Translations under genes and position numbers: made by a program
Shown: positions 8,118-16,515 of the stretch, piece after piece
How the letters are laid out: every line of letters starts with the position of its first letter
Numbering within the stretch: the first letter of the stretch is position 1
Source: Demequina pelophila
Lineage (GTDB): Bacteria > Actinomycetota > Actinomycetes > Actinomycetales > Demequinaceae
Reading direction: 5' to 3'
Assembly (NCBI RefSeq): GCF_000971175.1
Contig: NZ_BBLY01000001.1
Coordinates: forward strand, 483,709 to 547,708
DNA: 64,000 nt
The notes under the pieces: model-generated
Database searches by the model: none
Seen by the model: the letters and a program-made list of their open reading frames with translations, nothing else
Told to the model about the DNA's origin: nothing

Positions 8118-9002
8118 CTAGCGGCCGCTCGCGGTGCGCTCGAGCGCGTCCCGCACCGCGGCCACCGCGGGATCCAGGCGGCTCGACTCGCGGGTGGCGG
8201 TGAAGACGGTGCGGTGCGGGTCTCCGGGGAGCGGCAGCGTGCTCAGGTCCGGTCCGGCCAGGTCCGCCATGAGGCTGGGCAGGAACCCGACCGCGAGGCC
8301 CCCTCGAATCATCGCGACGTGCGCCTGCAGGTCGGGAGTCTCGAAGCGCACGTCCGGCTCGAAGCCCGCGGTGCGGCAGGCCTGCTCCGCGAAGTGGCGC
8401 GACGCCGTGCCGGCGGGCTCCATGATCCACTGCGCCTGGGACAGCGCGGGCAGCGACGATGCGGCGGCCCCCGGCGCGACCGCGAGGAGCAGGCGGTCCC
8501 TCAGCAGCGGACGCCGCACGATGCCCGGATGGTGGGGCGCCGAGTGGTGCGGGTACTCCTCGGCCACCACGAGGTCGGAGTCGCGGGCCCAGGCGTCCGC
8601 GAGCGCGGCGGCGGGCTCGCTCTGGACGGCGAGCACCCGCAGCCGGGGGTGGGCGGTGCGCAGCTCGTCCAGCGCCGCGGGCAGCAGCGTGAGCAGGGCG
8701 GACTGGAACACCGCCACCCGGACCGTGCCGGAGGGCTTGCCTCCCGCGCTCGTGAGCTCGTCCTGGGCGAGCTCCATGGTCGCCAGCAGGTCGTGGGCGC
8801 GCGCGACCAGCCGCTGACCCGCCGGGGTGAGCACCAGTCCCCGCCCGGACCGTGCGGTGAGGGGCACCCCGGCCTCTCGCTCGAGCGCCGCCAGCTGCTG
8901 CGAGACCGCCGAGGGGGAGTACCCGAGCGCCTGGGCGGTCGCGGCGACGGTGCCGCGCATGCCGAACTCGCGGAGGGTGGCCAGCCGGGTGAGGTCGAGC
9001 AT
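8118..9002 (-). CDS. LysR family transcriptional regulator, probable putA regulator
   Basis: A 294-residue LysR-type regulator. The winged helix-turn-helix covers residues 1-60 (TVAATAQALGYSPSAVSQQLAALE) and the effector-binding periplasmic-protein-like domain follows from about residue 90. It is transcribed divergently from the proline-catabolism gene across 100 bases, the usual arrangement for a LysR regulator and its target, so proline or an intermediate may be its ligand. That link is inference from position. The shared region holds the palindrome GTGTCGACAC at 9068. No clear Shine-Dalgarno sequence precedes the ATG. Confidence 0.88.
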   Translation of the reverse strand: MLDLTRLATLREFGMRGTVAATAQALGYSPSAVSQQLAALEREAGVPLTARSGRGLVLTPAGQRLVARAHDLLATMELAQDELTSAGGKPSGTVRVAVFQSALLTLLPAALDELRTAHPRLRVLAVQSEPAAALADAWARDSDLVVAEEYPHHSAPHHPGIVRRPLLRDRLLLAVAPGAAASSLPALSQAQWIMEPAGTASRHFAEQACRTAGFEPDVRFETPDLQAHVAMIRGGLAVGFLPSLMADLAGPDLSTLPLPGDPHRTVFTATRESSRLDPAVAAVRDALERTASGR

Positions 9003-9067
9003 GGATCAATGTTTAGCAGTGCTTCATGAAAATCGACAGTAATCCGCGCTGGTGCTGGATGGATGGC

Positions 9068-9077
9068 GTGTCGACAC
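9068..9077. promoter_or_regulatory. GTGTCGACAC palindrome in the LysR/putA intergenic region
   Basis: A perfect 10-bp palindrome about 25 bases before the putA ATG in the shared divergent control region. It is a candidate operator; it may also be chance in such GC-rich DNA. Confidence 0.3.
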
Positions 9078-9102
9078 TGTAGACCTGACCGAGAGGACGC
9101 GC

Positions 9103-12100
9103 ATGACGATCACCGCACCGCAGCACACCGCCGACGCGACCGTGGCGATGGTTCGCCGCTGGCTCGACGAGGCGGCCGGGACTCCCACGGACGGGCGCGC
9201 GGCCATGCTCGCGCGGCTGCTCGAGGCGCCCCAGGGGCTGAGCTTCCTCACGGGCTTCGTCGACGCGGTGGTGAGGCCCGAGGACGCCCGGGAGGCGGCG
9301 CGCGGGCTGCGGCGCACGGTGGAGTCGGATCACGCCTTCCTGCCCGCATACCAGCGGGCGGCCCTGCGCGTGGGCGCGCTCGCCTCGGTCCCGCTGCCCG
9401 GCCTCGTCGTGGGCGTGTGCCGCGCGACGGTGCGTCAGATGGTGGGCCACCTGATCGTCGACGCCTCCGAGCGGCGCCTGGGCGGCGCGCTAAAGCGCCT
9501 GCGTTCCGGGGGAGACCGCCTCAACCTCAACCTCCTCGGCGAGGCCGTGCTGGGCGCCCAGGAGGCGGACCGACGCCTGGCGCGCACGCTCGCGCTCATC
9601 GAGCGCCCGGACGTCGACTACGTCTCCCTCAAGGTCTCGGCGGCGGTCGCGCCGCACTCCGCGTGGTCGGTCGAGGAGACCGCGGCCGCCATCGCGGACC
9701 GCCTCGCGCCGCTGTACGACGCGGCCGGGCGCACCGGCACGTTCGTCAACCTCGACATGGAGGAGTACCGCGACCTCGAGCTCACCCTCGACGTCTTCGA
9801 GAACGTCCTGAGCCGTCCCGAGCACCTCGGGCTCACCGCCGGCATCGTCCTCCAGGCGTACCTGCCCGACGCGCTGGGCGCCCTGCATCGTCTCCAGGCG
9901 TGGTCCGCCGCCCGCGTCGCGACCGGCGGCGCGCCCATCAAGGTGCGCCTGGTCAAGGGCGCGAACCTGTCGATGGAGCGCGTCGACGCGGAGCTGCACG
10001 GCTGGCCGCTGGCCACCTGGGGCTCGAAGGAGGAGTCCGACGCCCACTACAAGCGCCTGGTCGACGCCGCCCTCACCCCGGAGAGCACCGCATCGGTCCG
10101 GGTGGGGGTCGCCGGCCACAACCTGTTCGACATCGCGCACGCCCTCCTCACCGCGCAGGAGCGCGGCTGCGCCGAGCACGTCGACGTGGAGATGCTCCTG
10201 GGCATGGCCGCGCCGCTCGCGCGGGCGGTCGCCGAGGACGCGGGCCCCATCCGCCTGTACACACCCGTGGTCCACCCCCAGGAGTTCGACGTCGCGCTGG
10301 CCTACCTGGTGCGCCGCCTCGAGGAGGTCGCGAACCCCGCGAACATCGTCGCGTCGCTGCACCGGCTCGGGTCCGACCCCGACGCCTTCGCACGCGAGGA
10401 GGCCCGCTTCCGGCGGTCCCTCGCCCAGACGGGGAACGATGCGCGGTCCGGGGTGGGCGCGGCCTTCCCGGTCCCCGCGCGGCACCGGGGCGAGCCGCTG
10501 CCCGCGGCCGTGGACTTCCGCAACCAGCCCGACTCCGACCCCGCCGTCGTGGAGCAGCGGCGGGCCGGACGGGCCGCGCTGGCCCGATCCCGCGCATCGT
10601 CCCTCGGGGTGGCCGCGCTCACCGAGCACTGGGTCGAGACCGAGGACGGGGTACGGGCCGAGGTGGCCGCCGCGAAGGCCGGCGCCGCCGGGTGGCAGGC
10701 GCGCGGACCCGAGGGGCGGGCGCGAGTGCTGGAGCAGGTCGCCGACCGGCTCGAGGCCCGCCGCGGCGACCTGCTCGAGGTGATGGCCGCGGAGGCGGGC
10801 AAGACGCTCGACCAGGCCGACCCCGAGGTCTCCGAGGCCGTCGACTTCGCCCGCTACTACGCGGCCCGCGCCCGCGAACTGGCGACCTACCAGGGAGCCC
10901 GCCAGGTCCCGCGCGACGTCACGCTCGTCACTCCGCCGTGGAACTTCCCCGTCGCGATCCCGGCGGGATCCGCGATGGCGGCGCTCGCCGCCGGCTCGGC
11001 GGTGGTGTTCAAGCCCGCCGAGCAGTCGCCCCGCTGCGGCTCGCTCGTCGCGGAGATCCTGTGGGAGGCGGGCGTGCCACGCGACGCGCTGCGCCTGGTC
11101 CACCTGGACCCCGAGGCCACGGGCGCGGCCCTCGTGTCGCACCCGGACGTCGAGCAGATCGTGCTCACCGGCGGCTACGAGACGGCGTCGCTGTTCCACC
11201 GCATCCGGCCGGGCGTGCGCCTGCTCGCGGAGACGTCGGGCAAGAACGCGCTCATCGTCACCCCGAGCGCCGACCTCGACCTCGCGGCCCGCGACCTCGC
11301 GCAGTCCGCCTTCGGCCACGCGGGCCAGAAGTGCTCCGCGGCGTCGCTCGCCATCCTCGTGGGCCCCGTCGCCCGCTCGCGCCGCTTCCTCACGCAACTC
11401 GAGGACGCCGTGCGCTCGATGCGCGTGGGACCGGCGAGCGACCCGCGCACCCAGGTGGGCCCCATCATCGAGCCCGCCCGGGGCAAGCTCGAGCGCGCCC
11501 TCACCACCCTCGAGGACGGCGAGGAGTGGCTGGTCGAGCCGGCGCTGCTCGACGGCGACCGGCTGTGGTCGCCCGGCGTCCGCCGCGGGGTGCGACCGGG
11601 ATCGTGGTTCCACCTCACCGAGTGCTTCGGGCCCGTGCTGGGCCTCATGGAGGCCGCGACGCTCGACGAGGCGATCGCGCTCGCCAACGCCGTCGACTAC
11701 GGCCTCACCGCCGGCATCCACGCGCTCGACGCCGACGAGATCGCCCGGTGGACCGACACCATCGAGGCCGGCAACCTCTACGTCAACCGCGGCATCACCG
11801 GCGCGATCGTGCAGCGCCAGCCGTTCGGCGGCTGGAAGCGCTCGGTCGTGGGTCCCGCCGCCAAGGCCGGCGGCCCCGCCGCGCTGCTCGCGCTCACCGG
11901 CTGGGAGCGGGCGGACGATGCGGGGGAGACCGGGGCTCCCGGGTCCGGCGGGGCGTGGGGCCGGGCCCTCGACCCTCGCGTCGAGGCGCTCGTCGCCGGC
12001 GCCGCACCCTGGGTGCGGACCGCGGCGGAGCGCGACGCGGCGTGCTGGGAGGAGCGCTTCGCGCCGCGCGACCGCAGCAGCATGGCCGCCGAGCGCGACG

Positions 12101-12513
12101 TGCTCCGCCACGTGCCGGCGCCCACCGAGATCCGCTGGGACGGCCACGACGCCGACGCGCTGCTCCGCGCGGCCGCGGCGCGGGTGCGCGCCGGGGGAGT
12201 CGGGGGCGTGTCGTGCGGGCAGGAGCCGCCGGCGGTGGTCCGCGAGGCGCTGGACGCCGCCGGGCTGGTGGTCACGGTCGAGACCGTGGACGCCATGACC
12301 GCGCGGCTGCGGGGCACGCTGGGCGCCCGCGTGCGCGCGGTCGGGGAGGCGGTGGCGCAGTCGGTCGACCTCGCGGTCTACGACCAGCCCGTCACGGGTG
12401 CGGCCGAGGTCGAGCTGCCCCCGTTCCTCCACGAGCAGGCGGTGGCCGTCACGGCGCACCGGTACGGCACCCCGTGGGCCGTGGCCGATGCGGTGGTGGA
12501 GGGACTCGGCTGA
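9103..12513 (+). CDS. putA: Bifunctional proline dehydrogenase / L-glutamate gamma-semialdehyde dehydrogenase
   Basis: A 1136-residue fused enzyme that oxidises proline to P5C (FAD-dependent, about residues 90-400) and the semialdehyde to glutamate with NAD+ (about residues 490-960). The PRODH barrel ends in motifs such as RLVKGANLSMERVD. The aldehyde dehydrogenase part has TPPWNFPVAIP, the Glu in LAETSGKNA, and the catalytic Cys in GHAGQKCSAAS (residue 744). There is no N-terminal ribbon-helix-helix DNA-binding domain, so it is not a trifunctional repressor; control probably comes from the divergent LysR gene. A C-terminal region of about 170 residues follows the dehydrogenase fold, as in longer PutA types. 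ATG is preceded by GAGAGG. Confidence 0.93.
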   Translation: MTITAPQHTADATVAMVRRWLDEAAGTPTDGRAAMLARLLEAPQGLSFLTGFVDAVVRPEDAREAARGLRRTVESDHAFLPAYQRAALRVGALASVPLPGLVVGVCRATVRQMVGHLIVDASERRLGGALKRLRSGGDRLNLNLLGEAVLGAQEADRRLARTLALIERPDVDYVSLKVSAAVAPHSAWSVEETAAAIADRLAPLYDAAGRTGTFVNLDMEEYRDLELTLDVFENVLSRPEHLGLTAGIVLQAYLPDALGALHRLQAWSAARVATGGAPIKVRLVKGANLSMERVDAELHGWPLATWGSKEESDAHYKRLVDAALTPESTASVRVGVAGHNLFDIAHALLTAQERGCAEHVDVEMLLGMAAPLARAVAEDAGPIRLYTPVVHPQEFDVALAYLVRRLEEVANPANIVASLHRLGSDPDAFAREEARFRRSLAQTGNDARSGVGAAFPVPARHRGEPLPAAVDFRNQPDSDPAVVEQRRAGRAALARSRASSLGVAALTEHWVETEDGVRAEVAAAKAGAAGWQARGPEGRARVLEQVADRLEARRGDLLEVMAAEAGKTLDQADPEVSEAVDFARYYAARARELATYQGARQVPRDVTLVTPPWNFPVAIPAGSAMAALAAGSAVVFKPAEQSPRCGSLVAEILWEAGVPRDALRLVHLDPEATGAALVSHPDVEQIVLTGGYETASLFHRIRPGVRLLAETSGKNALIVTPSADLDLAARDLAQSAFGHAGQKCSAASLAILVGPVARSRRFLTQLEDAVRSMRVGPASDPRTQVGPIIEPARGKLERALTTLEDGEEWLVEPALLDGDRLWSPGVRRGVRPGSWFHLTECFGPVLGLMEAATLDEAIALANAVDYGLTAGIHALDADEIARWTDTIEAGNLYVNRGITGAIVQRQPFGGWKRSVVGPAAKAGGPAALLALTGWERADDAGETGAPGSGGAWGRALDPRVEALVAGAAPWVRTAAERDAACWEERFAPRDRSSMAAERDVLRHVPAPTEIRWDGHDADALLRAAAARVRAGGVGGVSCGQEPPAVVREALDAAGLVVTVETVDAMTARLRGTLGARVRAVGEAVAQSVDLAVYDQPVTGAAEVELPPFLHEQAVAVTAHRYGTPWAVADAVVEGLG

Positions 12514-12526
12514 GAAGGGCGCCGGG

Positions 12527-13615
12527 TCAGCCGAGCAGCTCGAGCACCTGACGCGCGGTCGACCGCGCGGCCCGGTTGGCGGAGATGGTGCTCGCCTGGG
12601 GGCCGTAGCCGGCCAGGAACAGGCCGGGCTGGGCCGCGACGCGGCCGTCGACCACCTCGACGCCGCCCGCCTCGCCCACGACGTCCAGCGGGGCGAGGTG
12701 GCGCAGCTCGGGCCGGAAGCCGGTGGCCCAGATCACCGCGTCGATCTCGAGCTGGTCGCCGTCCGCGGTGACCAGCCCGTGGTCGGTCATCTCCGTGAAC
12801 ATGGGCAGGCGCTCGAGCAGCCCCCGCTCCCGCAGCGACCTCACGAGCGGCGACGACGGCAGTCCCGTCACGGACACGATCGACGGCAGGGGCCGACCGG
12901 CACGGGCGGCCTCGTCCTGGATCGAGACGGCGACGCGGCCCCGGTCGGGGGACAGGTCGACCTCCTCGTCGTGGAAGACCGGGCGGCGCCGCGTGAACCA
13001 GAGCGTCGATGCCGCGACGTCTCCGACCTCGTCGAGGAAGGTCAGCGCCGAGGTGCCGCCGCCCACGACGGCGACGCGCAGGCCCGCGAACGCCTCGGCG
13101 CCCGGGTAGTCCGGCGTGGCGTACTGCCGGCCCCGATAGCGGTCGCGGCCGTCGACGAACGGGATCCGCGGGCTGGTCCACGTCCCCGTGGCGGAGACCA
13201 CCACGCGGGCCTCGAGCCGCGGCACCGGGCCGCCGGGTGCGCACTCGAGCACGTACCGGTCGCCCTCGCGCGTCACGGAGGTCACCCGCGCCGGTCGCAC
13301 CACCGCGAGCCGGTGCGTGTCCTCGTAGGCCCGGAAGTACGCGGGCACCACGTCGTTCGCGGGGCGGTCCGCGGGCGCATCGTCGAAGCTCAGCCCCGTG
13401 TCGCGCATCCCCGGCAGGTCGTGGATCCGGTGCGCGCCGCCCAGGGTGAGCGTGCTCCAACGGTGGCGCCAGGCGCCGCCGGCGTCGGCCTCGGCGTCGA
13501 GCACCACGAGCCTCTCCCCGGTCGTCACGCCGCGTCGGGCGAGATGGTGGGCGACGGCCAGACCGGCCTGCCCCGCCCCGATGACGACGACGTCGACGGA
13601 GGGCGGCACGGGCAT
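12527..13615 (-). CDS. FAD-dependent monooxygenase/oxidoreductase
   Basis: A 362-residue flavoprotein with two dinucleotide-binding sites: VVVIGAGQAGLAVAHHL near the N-terminus (FAD) and [14 protein letters not shown] at about residue 180 (NADPH). The order and the internal WATGFRPEL motif match flavin-containing monooxygenase and CzcO/trkA-like oxidoreductases. The FMO fingerprint FxGxxxHxxxY is not present in its standard form, so the substrate is open. It converges on putA with 13 bases between. TAGAGT lies 6 bases before the ATG and no ribosome site is seen, so it is probably leaderless. Confidence 0.8.
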   Translation of the reverse strand: MPVPPSVDVVVIGAGQAGLAVAHHLARRGVTTGERLVVLDAEADAGGAWRHRWSTLTLGGAHRIHDLPGMRDTGLSFDDAPADRPANDVVPAYFRAYEDTHRLAVVRPARVTSVTREGDRYVLECAPGGPVPRLEARVVVSATGTWTSPRIPFVDGRDRYRGRQYATPDYPGAEAFAGLRVAVVGGGTSALTFLDEVGDVAASTLWFTRRRPVFHDEEVDLSPDRGRVAVSIQDEAARAGRPLPSIVSVTGLPSSPLVRSLRERGLLERLPMFTEMTDHGLVTADGDQLEIDAVIWATGFRPELRHLAPLDVVGEAGGVEVVDGRVAAQPGLFLAGYGPQASTISANRAARSTARQVLELLG

Positions 13616-13621
13616 GGGCCA

Positions 13622-13627
13622 ACTCTA
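13622..13627 (-). promoter_or_regulatory. -10 element TAGAGT of the flavin monooxygenase gene
   Basis: TAGAGT on the minus strand, 6 bases before the ATG, with no Shine-Dalgarno sequence between: leaderless type. Confidence 0.45.
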
Positions 13628-13674
13628 GGGCGCGATCCCGGCGTGGCCGGGTAGCACCGCGCCGGGCATCGGCC

Positions 13675-13680
13675 TAGGCT
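13675..13680 (+). promoter_or_regulatory. -10 element TAGGCT of the 49-aa protein gene
   Basis: TAGGCT lies 18 bases before the ATG. The short leader starts near an AGGAGG ribosome site, so unlike its neighbours this gene uses a conventional start. A GCATCGGCC variant of the dispersed repeat overlaps its left side. Confidence 0.4.
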
Positions 13681-13698
13681 GGTCGCAGGAGGTGCGTC

Positions 13699-13848
13699 AT
13701 GGCAGACGAGACCGTGCGGGACACCCGCCACTACAAGTTCGAGCAGATCCGCGCGCGGGAGCTCGCCCGGGGCGCGAGCGAGGACGAGGCCGCGCGCATC
13801 GCGGCCGAGACCGTCGACAAGGTCAAGGACGCCGAACCGAACGACTGA
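13699..13848 (+). CDS. Small hypothetical protein (49 aa)
   Basis: A 49-residue charged helical protein (HYKFEQIRARELARGASEDEAARIAAETV) that starts at ATG behind a strong AGGAGG. Short proteins with a RARELA-G-SEDEAARIAA core are found in many actinobacteria and are sometimes labelled plasmid stabilisation or Rho-termination-like proteins without proof. There is no membrane segment or Cys. It precedes the phosphatidyltransferase by 20 bases, but that gene appears to have its own promoter. Function unknown. Confidence 0.7.
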   Translation: MADETVRDTRHYKFEQIRARELARGASEDEAARIAAETVDKVKDAEPND

Positions 13849-13855
13849 CGCACCC

Positions 13856-13861
13856 TAGACT
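13856..13861 (+). promoter_or_regulatory. -10 element TAGACT of the phosphatidyltransferase gene
   Basis: TAGACT ends 7 bases before the GTG start and no ribosome site follows it. It supports a leaderless transcript and fixes the start choice. Confidence 0.5.
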
Positions 13862-13868
13862 GGCCCCC

Positions 13869-14519
13869 GTGACTGCGCAGAGGGACGGCCAGGAGGGCCT
13901 CGACGGGCGCCCCGTCGACGCCGTGTGGACGGTGCCTAACGCGATCTCGGCGTTGCGCATCGTCCTCATCGTGGTCTTCGGCGCGCTGCTCGCCGCCCGC
14001 CAGGACACCTGGGCGATCATCGCGCTCATGCTGGCCGGCTTCAGCGACTTCCTCGATGGGTGGCTCGCGCGCCGGTGGAACCAGGTCTCGCGCATCGGCC
14101 GCCTGCTCGACCCCGCCGCGGACCGGCTCCTCACGGTGGTGGTGGTGCTCGGCCTCGCCGCCCGGGGCATCGTCCCGTGGTGGCTCGTGGCGGTGCTGCT
14201 CGTCCGCGACCTGGTCGTGGCGATCGCGCTGGTGCACTCCCACCGCCACCACATCGAGTCGCCCCAGGTCACCTTCACCGGCAAGGCGGCGACGTTCGGA
14301 CTCTACGTCTCGCTGCCCCTGGCCTACCTCGCCTTCGACCGCTGGGACACGTTCCACACGGTCACGATCATCGGCGCCGCCGTGGCCGCGGTCCTCTACT
14401 GGATCTCCGGCATCGGCTATGTGCGCGACATCATCCGCAGATCCCGGCGCGGGGGGTTCGGCGAGAGCCCCGGACGGGCCTACGATGAGGGGCAACAGCA
14501 TGAACAGGAGGCGTCATGA
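13869..14519 (+). CDS. pgsA: CDP-alcohol phosphatidyltransferase, PgsA-like
   Basis: A 216-residue membrane enzyme of the CDP-alcohol phosphatidyltransferase family. The signature D-G-x2-A-R-x8-G-x3-D-x3-D is visible as SDFLDGWLARRWNQVSRIGR followed by LLDPAADR at about residues 55-82, and there are about five or six membrane spans. It probably makes phosphatidylglycerol phosphate from CDP-diacylglycerol and glycerol 3-phosphate, but cardiolipin or phosphatidylinositol-phosphate synthases share these motifs. GTG is taken as start because of the leaderless -10; the longer frame overlaps the preceding small gene. The stop overlaps the FHA gene by ATGA, so the two are coupled. Confidence 0.85.
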   Translation: MTAQRDGQEGLDGRPVDAVWTVPNAISALRIVLIVVFGALLAARQDTWAIIALMLAGFSDFLDGWLARRWNQVSRIGRLLDPAADRLLTVVVVLGLAARGIVPWWLVAVLLVRDLVVAIALVHSHRHHIESPQVTFTGKAATFGLYVSLPLAYLAFDRWDTFHTVTIIGAAVAAVLYWISGIGYVRDIIRRSRRGGFGESPGRAYDEGQQHEQEAS

Positions 14520-14938
14520 CCTATGACGAGAGCCCCGTCGAGCGCACCATGTCGCTCGACTCGGTGGGCCACGTCGACGAGTCGGTTCCCGTCCGGCTCG
14601 GCCCGCAGGATCACGCCGCGGTCGAGGCGCTCGGCCCCGACCACGCGTTGCTGATCGTGCACCACGGCCCCAACCTGGGCGCGCGCTTCCTGCTCGACGT
14701 CGACGTGACCACGGTCGGCCGCTCGGTGCGGTCCGACATCTTCCTCGACGACGTCACCGTGAGCCGCGAGCACGCGCAGTTCCTGCGTGCCGGCACGCAG
14801 TTCTCCGTCAAGGACCTGGGCTCCCTCAATGGGACCTACGTCAACCGCCAGAGCGTCGCCGAGTCCCCGCTGCACGCGGGCGACGAGGTGCAGATCGGCA
14901 AGTACCGGCTCACGTTCTACCCGGGCTCCCAGGCCTAG
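14516..14938 (+). CDS. FHA domain protein, GarA/OdhI-like
   Basis: A 140-residue protein with one FHA domain (residues 55-130) that has the phosphothreonine-binding signature: TTVGRSVRSDIFL, SREHAQF and DLGSLNGTYVN. Length, layout and its place before FtsR match GarA/OdhI, which binds 2-oxoglutarate dehydrogenase and glutamate dehydrogenase under Ser/Thr kinase control. The usual ETTS phospho-site is not present in the N-terminus; a Thr in VERTMSLDS is the closest candidate. The start overlaps the preceding stop by 4 bases. The FtsR gene follows after 5 bases. Confidence 0.88.
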   Translation: MTYDESPVERTMSLDSVGHVDESVPVRLGPQDHAAVEALGPDHALLIVHHGPNLGARFLLDVDVTTVGRSVRSDIFLDDVTVSREHAQFLRAGTQFSVKDLGSLNGTYVNRQSVAESPLHAGDEVQIGKYRLTFYPGSQA

Positions 14939-14943
14939 GCCGC

Positions 14944-15672
14944 ATGGCGCGGGCCGCGCGACGCGAGGACCTGCCCGAGGCCGCGCCCCTCGAGGCGCTC
15001 GCCCCGGGCGGGACCTGGCCGCACGCGCTGTCCCACGAGCCCATGCTGCGCGTGAGCGACGTGCTGGCGCTCGTCCAGAGTCAGTTCCCCACGCTCAGCG
15101 CCTCCAAGCTGCGCTTCCTCGACGCTCACGGACTGGTGTGCCCGCAGCGCACCGGCTCCGGGTACCGCCAGTACTCGCCGGCCGACGTCGAGCGCGTGCG
15201 CTTCGTGCTGCGACAGCAGCGCGACCACTACCGGCCGCTCACCGTCATCAAGGACCAGCTCGCCGCGCTCGACGAGGGCCGCCTGCACGAGCCGGTGACG
15301 CTCACGGAGATCGCGGACGCGCCCGACGACTACGTGGGAGCCGCCGCGCTCGCCGAGCGTGGGGGAGTTTCGGAGGAGGTGCTCGCCGCGCTCGTCGAGG
15401 CGGGCATCATCGCTCCGACGGTGCCCGGCGGCTTCGAGCCGGGCACGGTGGACATCGTGGTCGCGGCCTCTGCGTACCTGGCGGCCGGCGGCGACGTGCG
15501 CGCGCTGCGCACCCTCACGCTGTCCGCCCGACGGGAGGCGGATCGCGCCACGCAGGCCGCCGCGCCCCTGCGCCGCAAGGCCGGGGGAGAGGCGGAGGCC
15601 CACGCCCACGACTTCGCCGAGGCCGCCATCGCCGTGTTCTCCGCCACAGTGCGCCGCGGAGTGGGAGGATAG
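14944..15672 (+). CDS. ftsR: MerR family transcriptional regulator FtsR
   Basis: A 242-residue MerR-type regulator. The DNA-binding domain covers about residues 34-105 (MLRVSDVLALVQSQFPTLSAS, then RFLDAHGLVCPQRTGSGYRQYS), followed by a coiled helix and a long C-terminal region unlike metal-sensing MerR proteins. FHA protein, FtsR and a second MerR gene in this order are conserved in actinobacteria; FtsR of Corynebacterium activates ftsZ. The start lies 5 bases after the FHA stop, which indicates one operon. Confidence 0.87.
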   Translation: MARAARREDLPEAAPLEALAPGGTWPHALSHEPMLRVSDVLALVQSQFPTLSASKLRFLDAHGLVCPQRTGSGYRQYSPADVERVRFVLRQQRDHYRPLTVIKDQLAALDEGRLHEPVTLTEIADAPDDYVGAAALAERGGVSEEVLAALVEAGIIAPTVPGGFEPGTVDIVVAASAYLAAGGDVRALRTLTLSARREADRATQAAAPLRRKAGGEAEAHAHDFAEAAIAVFSATVRRGVGG

Positions 15673-15746
15673 TTCCCGCGCGTGTCGTTGCCCGACGCGC
15701 CGCCGCACCGCTAACGTTGAACCACAGGTCGAAGGTAGGAGGAAGA

Positions 15747-16310
15747 ATGTCGGACACCACGGGTCGTCCCGCCCCCTCCGATCAGGGCATCCTCTTCGAC
15801 GACGGCCTGCCCCCGCTCGACGAGCACGCCGGCTACCGCGGCCCGACGGCGTGCAAGGCCGCGGGCATCACGTACCGCCAGCTCGACTACTGGGCGCGCA
15901 CCGGCCTGGTCGAGCCCACCGTGCGCGGCGCGACCGGATCCGGCACGCAGCGCCTGTACGGCTTCCGCGACATCCTGGTCCTGCGCGTGGTCAAGCGACT
16001 GCTCGACTCCGGCGTCTCGCTCCAGCAGATCCGCACCGCCGTCAGCCACCTGCGCGAGCGCGGCATCGACGACCTCTCCGGCATCACCCTCATGTCCGAC
16101 GGCGCCTCCGTGTACGAGTGCACCTCGGACGACGAGGTCATCGACCTGGTCCAGGGCGGCCAGGGCGTCTTCGGCATCGCCCTCGGGCGGGTCTGGCGCG
16201 AGCTCGAGGGCTCGCTGGCCTCCCTCCCCGCGGACCGGGCCGATGCTCCGGCCACTCCGCAGGTCGACGAGCTCGCCGCGCGCCGCGAGCGCCGCACCCA
16301 GGCCGGCTAG
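15747..16310 (+). CDS. MerR family transcriptional regulator (second paralogue)
   Basis: A 187-residue MerR-type regulator with its helix-turn-helix at about residues 30-95 (ACKAAGITYRQLDYWARTGL, RLYGFRDILVLRVVKRLLD) and no cysteine metal site. This second MerR gene typically follows FtsR in actinobacteria; its target is not established. A good ribosome site, AGGAGGA, precedes the ATG, and the 74-base gap after ftsR could hold its own promoter. In this window the bifunctional-nuclease gene often found between the two regulators is absent. Confidence 0.85.
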   Translation: MSDTTGRPAPSDQGILFDDGLPPLDEHAGYRGPTACKAAGITYRQLDYWARTGLVEPTVRGATGSGTQRLYGFRDILVLRVVKRLLDSGVSLQQIRTAVSHLRERGIDDLSGITLMSDGASVYECTSDDEVIDLVQGGQGVFGIALGRVWRELEGSLASLPADRADAPATPQVDELAARRERRTQAG

Positions 16311-16464
16311 GGCTCGACGGCCGGAGCCGGGTCGGTCGGGTGACCGGCCGGCGCCGCGCGCGCCTGCGCCCGCGCCACCCATGATCGCGGCCCCGTGCCT
16401 CGCGCTGGTCCCGGTGCGTCACGCGGATCCCCCTCCATCACGCCTGATCACAGGGCGGTTACGG

Positions 16465-16477
16465 GTTGGCAACCAAC
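16465..16477. promoter_or_regulatory. GTTGG-CAA-CCAAC inverted repeat upstream of the DUF4349 gene
   Basis: A perfect 5-bp inverted repeat with a 3-base spacer, about 26 bases before the TAGTAT -10. The position suits an activator or repressor site. A similar half (GACCAACGT) lies before pyruvate carboxylase. The regulator is unknown. Confidence 0.3.
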
Positions 16478-16502
16478 GTTATGCCGCCGCCGTGCGTCTC
16501 CC

Positions 16503-16508
16503 TAGTAT
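16503..16508 (+). promoter_or_regulatory. -10 element TAGTAT of the DUF4349 gene
   Basis: TAGTAT ends 7 bases before the second ATG (16516). The first ATG at 16507 overlaps the -10 itself and so cannot be the start of this transcript. Confidence 0.5.
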
Positions 16509-16515
16509 GAGCGTC

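Noticed and set aside
7193..9009. Minus-strand frames spanning EI24 that could suggest a longer LysR or a second gene
   Set aside because: The LysR product is complete from its ATG at 9002 and the EI24 plus-strand gene has clear membrane spans and a promoter; the overlapping frames are shadows.
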